Shown here: piece by piece, positions 10,298 through 21,310 of the stretch
Layout: every line of letters begins with the position of its first letter
Numbering within the stretch: position 1 is the first letter of the stretch
DNA from: Agapanthus africanus
Taxonomy: Eukaryota; Streptophyta; Magnoliopsida; Asparagales; Amaryllidaceae
Direction: 5' to 3'
Length of the DNA: 64,000 nt
Assembly (NCBI GenBank): GCA_030015575.1
Contig: CM057342.1
Location: 263,338,867-263,402,866 of the forward strand
Made by a program: the position numbers and the translations under genes
The notes under the pieces: model-generated
What the model was told of the DNA's origin: nothing
Database searches by the model: none
Seen by the model: only the letters and a program-made list of their open reading frames with translations

Positions 10298-11924
10298 ATC
10301 GAGACAGGGCATCGATACTCTGGAGTAGACTAGTGTATACGCTTCTCGTCCCAGCAGGGGAGATGGTCTGTCCCACAGCCATTAGTACGTTGTACTAGAG
10401 ATAGTATGCAGGTGCTCGTTGGGTTACGGGTACACCGGACAGGACTCGCATGGAACTGTTGGTTGGTATTATACCCGTCGTCAGTTAACTTTTCCCAGGT
10501 GACATGAGTACAGCATAGTCCGTAGACTTGACACTGCTGCTTCGCCTAGAGTGTGTTCCCACTGTTCTTAGATTGCTACCCTAACACGGCTTGACTGAGT
10601 CGTGCTAACAGGTAGAAGTTGGGTGCAGTCCCGAAGCACCTGGAGGCAGTGGTGGTTAGATAGGATTCGTCTCTCCCGGTGTTGGGGGTTGATATCGCGC
10701 TGTGTTTGGAGAGCCATTACGCAAGGTCCCTGGCCAGGGCAAGTGAGATTTACTGGTAGGTTTTCCATTAGCTTCTCAAGGTGTAATAGGCTTCACTCCA
10801 ACACGACTTATACTGCTTTTAGGGGACTGATGCTTGTCGCCCCCTAGGCCCGATATGCAATAGTCTTAGACAAACAGACCGGACTGTACGGAGATTGTCA
10901 CATCAGACTCAGTAGGAGTTCGGATGGGTTTCCTCATCGACCTTCTTATCGACATCTACCTGGGGACCGTTACGTACAGCTAGTACCGATTGCGGCCTGT
11001 GGTTAAACCCACTGCCAGCGTAGTGTCGAGTCTTTAGAGTCCCACACAGAGGGTTTTCCTGCTTCAGACGAAACGATATAGAGGTCCTATGGTTTTACGA
11101 TAGGGTTCGGACATATACGTGTACTTGTGCACGTATGATATTCAGACAGATTATACTAGCAGGGTTTGGTTTAAACCAGATTCTAGTATTGATTATTGGA
11201 TTTATGCAGTCTCAGTATACCCGTGTTTTTCGTAAATACGGATGGGAGGGGCATTCTCGTAATTACTCGAGAAGCTTTTAGAAGAAAGGTGACTCATTAT
11301 GTTTTAATTCATTTATGAATTAAGCTTAATGAGGTGGAAGATATGATGTGTTATTTGCATTAAATGAAACTATGACTGATGAGATGATTCATCCTTTTGT
11401 AATACATGAAGCATGGTTGTAATTATGATATATTATTTATTAGATAATTATCATGCTTCATGATATATACAAATGAGTTATATTTTCATTTCATAATAAC
11501 AAACACATTCTCTCTCCTCAAGCTCTCATCTTCTTCATCCAAACCCTAATCCTCTTATGTGTTGAGAACCCTAGGGTTAGCAAGACTAATAGATCCTTAA
11601 TCTATCTCTATATTCTCTAGCTCACTTGGATTAGCAATCCTAGCCACTTAGTTACCTCAAGTTAGAGGTTAAAGCTTGAAGAAGGAACTCTCGGGTGGAT
11701 CTTCTATTACATCGAGGAGGCCAACGAGGAGGTGAACAACAAGAACAAGAAGGACTGGTATCTTGAGGTATAATCATCAATCATAGTATTTAACTACTTC
11801 TAGATAGTTTGTTAGTTAGGGTTTAGCAAAGATCCGTTTGATAGTCGATGTTATTTTGAACAAAATGATTGTTTTACCTATTCCGCCTCCCCGCATCTCG
11901 TGGGGTGTGTAACGTTGGCTTACA
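10298..11924 (+). repeat. E4 5' LTR, 5'-truncated by E1
   Basis: It corresponds to 18243-19869 of the 3' LTR with no net length change, and ends GGCTTACA just before the PBS. It includes the TCCCTGGCCAGGG palindrome (about 10728) and the CCGGTGTTGGGGG block. The first 291 bp of the LTR are absent here and are expected beyond E1, off-window. Confidence 0.92.
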
Positions 11925-11925
11925 G

Positions 11926-11938
11926 TGGTATCAGAGCC
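11926..11938 (+). other. E4 primer-binding site
   Basis: TGGTATCAGAGCC, initiator Met-tRNA type, one base after the 5' LTR. Confidence 0.95.
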
Positions 11939-12132
11939 TGGCTAAACCATAACTAACATGTTAGCAAAGTCTTTAGAAATTCAATCGCGATTTATTCCCG
12001 AAAAAACGACATTTTCACCAAGTTTCTGCTGATTTTAAATTGGGGTCTAAAAATATTTCAGGGGCCTTTAAAATACAAGCAGGGTTTTTTAAGAATTGTG
12101 AAGAAATTCGGGATCGTGACTCGTCCAAACCA

Positions 12133-12177
12133 CCGCGGAACCGCGGCCAGTCCAAGCGATCCGCCGCGGATCCGTGG
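12133..12177 (+). other. E4 leader GC-rich hairpin P
   Basis: CCGCGGAACCGCGGC (12133-12147) pairs with 12163-12177 with one mismatch and one G-U pair, across a 15-nt loop. It lies about 194 nt after the PBS. Confidence 0.7.
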
Positions 12178-12777
12178 CCGAGTTGACACCGAGTCAACCC
12201 AAATTTGCTCAGTTATTCTTCTGTGTTGATGTTGGGTTTTCTGGGATATTTTGTTTCTGCTCAGGTTTTATGTGCACAGAGAATTATTCAGAGTAGATTC
12301 ATATGTGGTGCTTGATCGAAATTCTAAGAACTTTGGATAACTGGATTATATCTGTGTTGTGATTAATGTGTTCGTAAACCTCTCCTAATTGCTAGTATAT
12401 CGGTTAGCAGGGGGTTCCACATTTCTGTAATAGTTACTTTATGTTTGTGGATATGAACTTGTTGGATTGTCGTGAATGGATAGCCGGGGATGTGAGACGA
12501 GTGCTTTTTCATTCAAATGTAAATTGTAATTTGTTGTAATATTCTTTTGCGGGGCACATCCGAGTTAAGGTTGTAGCCACCGTTGTATTATTTCATTTAC
12601 TGTTTTCTGCTTCTAGGATAGACCCAAGGTAAGGTGCACAAACTACCGGGTACTTTGAAGTGCTTAGTGGCCTACTCACGTCGTTGAGGGAGACCGCTTC
12701 ACTTTGGGTACTTAACGGGTAGTTTGCTATACCCGTAGGGGTCTAGGGTGGGGGTTGGCTATTCATCACGACTATGT

Positions 12778-12816
12778 AATCCGTCTTTCATTGTAGGCTC
12801 AAAGGAAATGCGGATT
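12778..12816 (+). other. E4 leader hairpin Q
   Basis: AATCCG (12778-12783) pairs with CGGATT (12811-12816), and TTTC (12786-12789) pairs with GAAA (12805-12808). This is the positional equivalent of the Q hairpins in E0, E2, E5 and E6. Confidence 0.6.
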
Positions 12817-12910
12817 CCTAAAATATCCAATATGTTCATCTGTGATCTGGAATGCCTATTATTGTATCTGACGAATGTACAATATCTATATATGATATCT
12901 AGTAGGCGTT

Positions 12911-13014
12911 GCTTATGTTTTGCATCCACGCTAGCCCAGCCCCCGCTCTGTCGTTAGTTAAGTAACCTAACGGGTGAATGACGGGACCCAGTGGCGAATG
13001 CGGATGGCATAAGC
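12911..13014 (+). other. E4 leader long stem structure (R)
   Basis: The outer pair is GCTTATG/CATAAGC (12911-12917 with 13008-13014), with inner GC-rich stems and an apical TTAG/CTAA stem. It is homologous to the R structures in the other leaders. Confidence 0.75.
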
Positions 13015-13292
13015 AGACGTTGTATTTTCATTGTTTTCTGCAATGATAGGTTAATAGATGGGACGCATTATATTAATGCAAAGAAAATAAACCAAAGTTG
13101 AATCGTTGGAACAATTTAAAAGAAACCACTCGGTTATTTTAAAAACAACAGATTTTTAATTGCAGAACTTAAACCACTTCTTTTAAAAACTATCAGGTTC
13201 CTTCGATCATATCAAGTTCACTACGTTCACGGTTTCGCCAAAACCATTCGTAGCCCTCCATCATTTCATTTGGGTATTCATTAGTATTCAAG

Positions 13293-13500
13293 CTATGTAT
13301 TTTGACCAACGCCAAGGCATAGTGTTTGGTAGTTGCTGGGTATTCATATGTTGCATAGATAGATGAGTTGGTTTGGGACAGTCGTACTACCATTTGGCCA
13401 ACGTCAGGGGTATGTACGGGTGAGTTCAAATTAACAAGATAATGATTGGTAGAACTTGATATGTGACTTATGACATTTTGGCCAACGTCAAGGTCATAAG
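13293..13500 (+). other. E4 leader hairpin trio (T1, T2, T3)
   Basis: Core stems TTGRC/GYCAR with loop CAAC lie at 13302-13315, 13394-13407 and 13478-13491. Outer stems are CTATG/CATAG (13293-13297 with 13318-13322), CGTAC/GTACG (13383-13387 with 13414-13418) and CTTATGA/TCATAAG (13467-13473 with 13494-13500). One core has a single mismatch. The loop is CAAC here, GAAG (plus-strand reading) in E0 and TTTG in E6. Confidence 0.8.
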
Positions 13501-13969
13501 AGCAAGGGGAAAAAATCCACATCGGGAGTTTCTAAAGAAACTGAAACTTGCTAAGAGTTGCATACCATTTAGAGTGTGATAATTTTGGTAGGATTCCTTC
13601 AGCTTTATCACACGATGATATTTGGATCCCGATCCTACTGTGAGTATTCGCTGCTCATCGGGAGATTCTTTCACTTAACGATCAATGCTATAAACCAAGT
13701 AGGTGTCGAGAAAGGTGTCAGCGGGGCTACGCCCCCAGGGAAAAGAGGTTATTTAATTAAGGAATTTTGCGAAAGCGTCGTAAAACCTCCCTCGAAGTAC
13801 CGACACCGGCCTGGTCGAACGGTTAAGCACGTATTGTACAGTAAGAATAGTCCTGACTAGTTCTTCCTTTTTGGTTTGAGGAAGGATTCGAGAAACAGTG
13901 GGAGCCATCCTGTTTAGATAAACTAAAAACCACTCTAAACTTGCAAGAGCATCATGCTAAAGTGTTTTC

Positions 13970-13990
13970 TTCTCTCTCTCCTAATTGCAG
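13970..13990 (+). promoter_or_regulatory. Putative 3' splice acceptor before gag
   Basis: A pyrimidine-rich run with repeated TCTC, followed by CTAATTGCAG, sits 12 nt before the gag ATG at 14002. A pyrimidine tract plus CAG is kept at this place in E0, E2, E5 and E6. A plausible donor, CAAGGTAAGG, is present near 12624 in E4 but is not conserved in the others. Splicing is inference. Confidence 0.35.
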
Positions 13991-14001
13991 CGACCAATAA
14001 C

Positions 14002-14832
14002 ATGACGGGCCTTAAGTTATTATTAGATAAAAATATTTTGACAGGGCCAAACTATAAAGATTGGTTCCGGAATGTCAAGATGGAAATTACCTATGACAAA
14101 TTGGGGTATGTCCTTACTACTAAAGCCCCTGCCGTCCCAGGTCCAGAATCCAATGTCGTGGATAAGGAAATCCGTAAGACCTGGGAGTTAGACTGCGCGA
14201 AGGCCAAATACATCGTGCTTGCCTCTATGGATAATGAACATCAGAGGAGGCACGAGAATATGGATCTTGAAGCCATATTTCTCCACACCAAGGAACTGTG
14301 TGGAGAGCAATCTCGTATAGCTAGATACGAGACCTCGAAGAACTTGTTTCAGTCGAGGCTGGCCGTCGGATCATCTGTAGGGGAACATGTCCTTAAGATG
14401 ATTGGCTATATTGAGGAGCTCGCGGACCTCAGGACAACATTAGAGAACGAGCTGTATACAGACTTGGTTCTACAGTCCCTTCCTTCCACCTACGCCCAAT
14501 TTATCTTGAATTTCAATATTCAAGGTAAAGAAGTTGAACTTCCAGAACTCCTTAACATGTTGAGGAGTGCAGAGGGAACCTTGCAGAAAGTAAGGGAAAC
14601 ACCCACTATGTTTGTTCGTGGTGCTTCCTCTTCTAGGTCCAAGGTAAGGCCAAAGGAAGGAAGAAGAAGGCCGCTACCAAACCGAGAGGTGGTGTTGGTA
14701 AGGTGGGAGTCAAGGGAAAGGCAAAGGTTGTGGTGCCGGTAGTAGCAAAGGACGAGTGCTTCCACTGTCGTAGGAAAGGCCATTGGAAGAAGGATTGCAA
14801 AGCTTGGATTGCCAAGAATCAGGACCCGAGGT
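14002..14832 (+). pseudogene. gag: E4 gag (capsid and nucleocapsid), frameshifted
   Basis: Copia-type Gag forms the virus-like particle that packages element RNA. The start at 14002 (MTGLKLLLDKN) is chosen over the in-frame ATG at 13954 because the latter would translate the pyrimidine tract, and because E6 has its ATG at the same place. The capsid-like region runs about 200 residues, open to about 14640. A frameshift there moves the nucleocapsid to another frame. That frame carries an intact CCHC zinc knuckle, C-x2-C-x4-H-x4-C, at 14757-14798 followed by basic residues. In copia elements Gag is normally fused to Pol, and there is no spacer here. Confidence 0.85.
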
Positions 14833-17800
14833 AAGTTGTGGCTTCGGCTTCAGGTGGTTTGTATTTGAAAATTGTCTGTCAATCAACTCTACTTCATGGG
14901 TATTGGATACCGGATCAGAATCTCATATATGCAATTCATTGCAGGTACTGAGAAGCCGTAGAGTGCTGAAGACTGGTGATACGACCCTGAGAGTTGCGAA
15001 CGGAGCGAACGTGGATGCTGTCCATAGGGGATTATCACCTTGGATTAACGAGTGGACATATTTTGGTTTTGCGCAACTGTTTTTGTGTACCTAGTTTAAC
15101 GTGTAATATCATATCAGTATCGTTATTATCAAAAGAAGGTTATGATTTCACGTTTGTAAGCGATGTTGTTAACATCCACCTTAATCATGGTTTGATTGGG
15201 TCCGGTACACTAGATAACGGAATATACGTGTTAAACCAATTGCAAATTTTCAATGTCCAGAACACACTAAAAAGAAAGTCTCCAGATATAAATCAGGCTT
15301 TCTTATGACATTGTAGATTAGGTCACATCAATGAGACAAGGTTAACTATGTTACATAAAGAAAGATACTTAGATCCGTTCGAATGTCAATCTTATGCCAT
15401 TTGTCAATCATGTCTCAAAGGAAAGATGACAAAGATTCCATTCACTGGACATGGAGTAAGAGCGAGCGAGCTCTTAGGACTCATACACAGCGATGTATGT
15501 GGTCCAATGTCTACACATGCAAGAAACGGTTTTTCATATTTTATTACTTTTACGGATGATTTCTCTAGGTATGGATTTATTTTCTTGATGAAACATAAAT
15601 CCGAGGCTTTTGAGAAATTCCAAGAATATAAGAATGAAGTAGAAAACCAAACCGGCAAAAGTATCAAGACAATGAGATCTGATCGAGGTGGTGAATACTT
15701 AAGTGCCGAGTTCTTGAGTTACCTAAAAGAGAAAGGAATTCTCTCTCAGCTTACTCCTCCATACACTCCACAACACAACGGTGTATCGGAGAGATGGAAC
15801 CGAACCCTATTGGATATGGTACGTTCCATGATGAGTAATGCTGAGTTACCGCGATCTTTCTGGGGTTATGCACTAGAATCAGTTGCATATCTTTTGAACA
15901 GAGTTCTTACCAAGACTGTGCCTACTACACCATATCAGATATGGAGTGGGAAGAAACCCTATCTTCAATATCTCAAGATATGGGAATGTCCAGCTTTTGT
16001 TAAAAAGCAGCATGTGGACAAACTCGAGGCATGCTCAGTACAGTGTAAGTTTGTGGGATATCCAAAGAACTCCAAGGGGTATTTTTTCTATTACGCAGAG
16101 GAACAAAAGGTTTTTGTTTCTCGCAATGCCCATTTTCTAGAACATCAGTTTTTAGAAAAGGAAACAAGTGGGAGTGCAATAGAACTGGAAGAAATTCCAG
16201 AACCACAAGCTACTACCGAAAGCTTGGTAGAACCAGAAGTTCCAGAAGAACAGGACATTCTCGCACCCCTCCGTAGGAGTAGTAGGCCATCTCATCCGCT
16301 TGAGAGATACTACGGTTTTCTCATAGACGGGGATAGAGAGGATTGCGTCATTGATAATAATGAACCTACTAGCTTCCAGCAGCCCATCCAGAGCGGCGAC
16401 TCAGTAAGATGGCTGGATGCAATGCGGACCGAAATGGAGTCCATGTACACCAACAAAGTATGGACTTTGGACTTGCTCCAGATGGGGTAAATGTCATATG
16501 ATGCAAGTGGATCTTCAGAAAGAAGATTGGTGTAGATGGACAGGTGGAAACCTATAAGGCGAGACTTGTTACAAAGGGTTTTCGTCAAAGGCCTGGTTTG
16601 GACTATGACGAAACTTTTTCTCCAGTGGCTATGCTCAAATCCATTCGGATCCTTCTTGCCATTGCTGTCTTCTATGATTATGAGATCTGGCAGATGGACG
16701 TAAAGACGGCTTTTCTAAATGGAAATTTGGACGATTGCGTCTATATGGATCAGCCAGAAGGTTTCAATCAGAGTGGGAGCAGCGGGAAAGTGTGCAAGTT
16801 GCTTAAGTCCATTTATGGACTGAAGCAAGCATCGCAGAGTTAGGACATCTGTTTTGATGAAACGGTCAAAGAATATTACTTTATTAAAAGTCCAAATGAG
16901 CCATGTATTTATAGTAAAATTGTAGCACGAATTGTCGTATTCCTCATCTTGTACGTGGATGACATTCTCTTGATAGGAAATGATATTCCTATGCTACAAT
17001 CTGTCAAAGGATTCTTATCACATAGGTTCTCCATGAAAGACCTGGGTGATACCTCTTACATTCTGGGGATCCAGATCTATCGTGATAGATCTAAGAGGAT
17101 GTTGGGACTTTCACAGTCTAGGTATATCAACACTATACTGAAAAGATTCAGTATGGAAGATTCTAAGCGCGGTAATTTACTGGCTTGTCACGGAATCACC
17201 CTCTCCAAAGAGATGTCTCCCAAGACTGATTTGGAAAGGGATCGCATGTCGATTATACCCTACGCTTCTGCAGTAGGCTCTATAATGTATGCGATGTTGT
17301 GCACCAGACCAGATGTAGCTTACGCACTAAGCGTGGTAAGCCGGTATCAGTCAGACCCAGGGGAGAAGCACTAGATAGCAGTAAAGAACATTCTTAAGTA
17401 TATGAGAAGGACTAAGGATATGTTCTTGGTTTATGGCGGAAAAGACCTCCAGATCGAGGCTTTTGCTGACTCCAGCTTCCAGAGTGACAAGGATAACGCC
17501 AAGTCCATGTCAGGTTATGTCTTACCCTCAATGGAGAGGCGGTGTGTTGGAAGAGTTCCAAGAAGGACACCGTTGCTGACTCGACGATGGAAGCAGAGTA
17601 TATCGCAGCTTCTGATGCCGCAAAAGAAGCAGTCTGGGTAAAGAATTTCTTAACAGAACTTCAGGTGGTTCCATCCATTGTTGATCCAATACCTCTGTAT
17701 TGTGACAATAACAGGGCTATAGCTTTAGCGAAGGAACCCAGGTCCCATCAAAAGTCGAGACACATCTTGAGGCGGTATCACCTGATCAGGGAGATCATAG

Positions 17801-17937
17801 ATCGCCGGGAGATCGAGGTCCGGAGAGTTGCTACAGAGGAGAACACAACAGATCCATTCACTAAGGCCTTACCTCAGACACAGTTCGAGAGGCTATTCGA
17901 GATGATAGGTCTTCGATACACCAGTACATGTCCCTAG
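14833..17937 (+). pseudogene. pol: E4 pol (protease, integrase, reverse transcriptase, RNase H), interrupted
   Basis: Domain order is copia type. The protease DTG lies at 14906-14914. The integrase zinc region (HCRLGH, CQSC) starts after a stop at 15306-15308, with core acidic residues at 15492 (D), 15681 (D) and 15789 (E). The reverse transcriptase YVDD is at 16952-16963. RNase H ends with the conserved YCDNN and SRHILRRYH motifs, and the frame stops at 17937. Breaks include TGA at 15306 (Trp in E6), a 1-bp deletion near 16468, TAG at 16841 (Trp in E6), TAG at 17372 (Trp in E6) and a frameshift near 17520. All catalytic residues listed survive, but no continuous product is possible. Confidence 0.9.
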
Positions 17938-17940
17938 TGC

Positions 17941-17951
17941 AAGTGGGAGAT
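17941..17951 (+). other. E4 polypurine tract
   Basis: AAGTGGGAGAT lies directly before the 3' LTR (TGTTAG at 17952). The same tract borders the LTR of E2, E5 and E6 on the minus strand. Confidence 0.88.
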
Positions 17952-19869
17952 TGTTAGTGTATATGCCCTAGGGGTCATTATTGTATCATACTAGCTTGTA
18001 TATTACTTAATGGAAGCTTAGGATATTCACAGTTGTATTAACAGTCTTGCTCAACATAGTAGTATGCTACTTGGTTTATATATATCTTAATATGTGTATA
18101 TGTTTCTTTTAGCATATCGCGAATACATATTGATAGAGCCCATAGGATCTTGCTTGACTACCAGCATTGTGATGGCAGTCATACTAGTGGGGGAGGGGTA
18201 GTCTACAAGCACATCCTTTTTCAAGTCCCTAGTCGTAGGATTATCGAGACAGGGCATCGATACTCCGGAGTAGACTAGTATATACGCTTCTCGTCCCAGC
18301 AGGGGAGATGGTCTGTCCCACAGCCATTAGTACGTTGTACTGGAGATAGCATGCAGGTGCTCGTTGGGTTACGGGTACACCGGACAGGACTCGCAGGGAA
18401 CTGTTGGTTGGTATTATACCCGTCGTCAGTTAACAGTTCCCAGGTGACATGAGTACAACTTAGTCCATAGACTTGACACTGCTGCTTCGTCTCGAGTGTG
18501 TTCCCACTGTTCTTAGATTGCTACCTTACCATGGCTCGACTGAGTCGTGCAAACAGGTAGCAGTTGGGTGCAGTCCCGAAGCACTTGGAGGCAGTGGCGG
18601 TTAGATAGGATTCATCTCTCCCGGTGTTGGGGGTTGATATCACGCTGTGTTTGGAGAGCCATTACGCAAGGTCCCTGGCCAGGGCAAGCGAGATTTACTG
18701 GTAGGTTTTTTAGTAGCTTCTCAAGGTGTAATAGGCTTCACTCCAACACGACTTATACTGCTTTTAGGGGACTGATGCTTGCCGCCCCTAGGCCCGATAT
18801 GCAATAGTCTTAGATGAACAGACCGGACTGTACGGAGATTGTCTCATCAGGCTCAGTAGGAGTTCGGATGGGTTTCCTCATCGACCTTCTTATCGACATC
18901 TACCTGGGGACCGTTACGTACAGCTAGTACCACTTGCGGCCTGTGGTTAAACCCACTGCCAGCATAGTGTCGAGTCTTTAGAGTCCCACACAGAGGGTTT
19001 TCCTGCTTCAGGCGAAATGATATAGAGGTCGTATGGTTTTACGACAGGGTTCGGACATATACGGGTACTGGTGCACATATGATATTTAGACAGATTATAC
19101 TAGCAGGCTTTGGTTTAATCCAGATTCTAGTATTGAATTATTGGATTTATGCAGTCTCAATATGTCCGTGTTTTTCGTAAATACAGATGGGAAGGGCATT
19201 CTCGTAATTACTTGAGAAGCTTCTAGAAGAAAGGTGACTCATTATGTTTTAATTCATTTATGAATTAAGCTTAATGAGGTGGAGGAGATGATGTGTTATT
19301 TGCATTAAATGAAACCATGACTCATGAGATGATTCATCCTTTTGTAATAAATGAAGTATGGTTGTAATTATGATATATTATTTATTAGATAATTATCTTG
19401 CTTCATGATATATACAAATGAGTTATATTTTCATTTCATAATAACAATCACATTCTCTCTCCTCAAGCTCTCATCTTCTTCATCCTGACCCTAATCCTCT
19501 CATGTGTTGAGAACCCTAGGGTTAGAAAGACTAATAGATCCTTAATCTATCTCTATATTCTCTAGGTCACTTGGATTAGAAATCCTAGCCACTTAATTAC
19601 CTCAAGTTAGAGGTTAAACCTTGAAGAAGGAACTCTCGGGTGGATCTTCTATTACATCGAGGAGGCCGACGAGGAGGTGAACAACAAGAACAAGAAGGAC
19701 TAGTATCTTGAGGTATAATCATCTATCATAGTAGTTAACTACTTCTAGATAGTTTGTTAGTTAGGGTTTAGCAAAGATCCGTTTGATAGTCGATGTTATT
19801 TTGAACAAAATGAATGTTTTACCTATTCCGCCTCCCCGCATCTCATGGGGTGTGTAACGTTGACTTACA
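17952..19869 (+). repeat. E4 3' LTR (1918 bp)
   Basis: It starts TGTTAG and ends GACTTACA, with TG...CA termini. It is closely similar to the E6 LTRs over most of its length. It abuts the E2 LTR fragment at 19870 with no spacer, which marks the insertion point. It lies tail-to-tail with the inverted E2 LTR. Confidence 0.92.
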
Positions 19870-21296
19870 TCATCAACCATGACACAAAAATGTACAATAA
19901 TATATATCACATAAATGTTATATGCACACAAGTGAGAAAAGAAATGTTTAAGTGAGCTAATATTAGTTAATGTAATCCAGTATATCACATATACAATTAT
20001 ACATTAAATTATCAAATAAACACTTGATTTAATAATCCGGCTATATCATATACAACCGACTAATATAATCTGTATCAACTTATCGAATCGACAATTGTTT
20101 CGATAACCCGGCTATATCACATATAACCGACCGATACGAATAAATCGTGAGAATAAAATACGGTATCACATACTCGTATTAATCTCCGTCCCGCACATAT
20201 CACATATGTGCTCCTACTTCATTTTTCCTGAGCCAGTGAAACCTCTGTGTAGGGCTCTAAAGACTCGTCAATACACCGGCAGTATGTGATGATCATATCA
20301 AGCACCCACAAGCCGTCAGCGGTATTAGCTGGACGTAACGAATACCTGGGTATTGAGCGATCAGAAGATCAACAAGCAAGCCCGCTCTAGCTCCTGTAAA
20401 GCCTGTCAGTAACACTACCGTACAGTCCGGTCTCTTCGTCTAAGATGTCGCATATCAAGTCTAGGGGTGGTAAACATCAGACTCCAATAACTTGATAAGT
20501 CATGCCGATACGAGGCTCATAATGGGTCGAGAAACTACTGATAACACTTACCAGTAAATCTCCAAATCAGCCCTGGCCAGGGACTTCCAGTTATAGCCAA
20601 TTGAGCACATCACGACATCTACCCCCAATACCGGGAGAGACGAAATCCCCTCCTATCGCTCATTGCCTCCATGTGACTCGGGACTGTACCCAAAAACCAC
20701 CGTTTTGCACGTCGTCTTGAACGTGGTAAGGTGGAAATCAAAGCACAGTTGGAATCACACAAGACTCTATGACGATCTCGGGTCTACAGACTAACCTGTA
20801 CCTGTGTCACCAGAGAATTGCTATCTGACGTCAGGTATAATACCATCTAGGAGTTCTCGGCGAGTCCGTCCAGTGTACCCAGTCTCCACTGAGCACCCAT
20901 ATACCATCTCTGATGTCAAACACCAATGGATATGGGATTATCCATCGCCCATCTCATGGGTCGAGAAGCGTATACGCTAGTCTACTCTGGTATATCGATA
21001 CCCTGTCTCGATACACCCACGATTAGGAACATTAAAGGATGAGCTTATAGACTACCATGGCCCTACTAGTATGATCTGCATCATAATCCTGGTAGTCAAG
21101 TTCACATCCTAAGGGCTTCACCAACATGTAACCATGAGACAGTATCAAGAGACAAGTATACATGTTAAGATAAAGAGCAACCAGATAGCATACTATTATG
21201 TCGAGCAAGAAAGTCCTCTCTATATATGTCCAAGAATCTACTATAATATACATCATATGTACAATAATGGCCTCTAAGGCATACATATAACTAACA
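19870..21296 (-). repeat. E2 3' LTR, truncated by E4
   Basis: It matches the 5' LTR from 28117 onward. It starts TCATCAACCATG at the junction with E4 and ends CTAACA. It contains the CCCTGGCCAGGG palindrome (about 20571) and the block around ACCGGGAGAGACGAA. Confidence 0.9.
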
Positions 21297-21310
21297 ATCT
21301 CCCACTTGCA
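21297..21310 (-). other. E2 polypurine tract
   Basis: The minus strand reads GCAAGTGGGAGAT up to the LTR start, as in E4. It lies between the pol stop at 21311 and the LTR. Confidence 0.85.

Larger units (their letters stand above)
11939..14001 (+). other. E4 untranslated leader
   Basis: This 2063-bp non-coding leader has almost the same length as that of E6 (2071 bp). Hairpins occur in the order P, Q, R, T1-T3. Its last part is pyrimidine-rich and ends in TTGCAG (to 13990), which looks like a 3' splice site 12 nt before the gag ATG. The short open stretches inside it show no protein similarity I recognise. Confidence 0.8.
10298..19869 (+). mobile_element. E4: Ty1/copia retrotransposon with gag and pol, plus strand, nested in the 3' LTR of E2
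   Basis: It has a 5' LTR (10298-11924, first 291 bp displaced by E1), a PBS, a 2.06-kb leader, gag and pol, a polypurine tract and a full 3' LTR (17952-19869). The LTRs align over an equal 1627 bp. In the first 120 aligned bases I count 4 differences, so the insertion is fairly recent. It is the only element here on the plus strand. It is closest in sequence to E6. Long LTRs, long leader and polyprotein resemble the BARE-1/Angela type (inference). Confidence 0.9.

Noticed and set aside
11926-11938. Match to initiator Met-tRNA as a tRNA gene fragment
   Set aside because: Position one base after an LTR, repeated at every element, identifies it as a primer-binding site.
18075-18100. TATA-like AT-rich stretch in the E4 LTR as a promoter
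   Set aside because: It lies only about 125 bp into a 1.9-kb LTR, and AT-rich runs are common here; no independent support.
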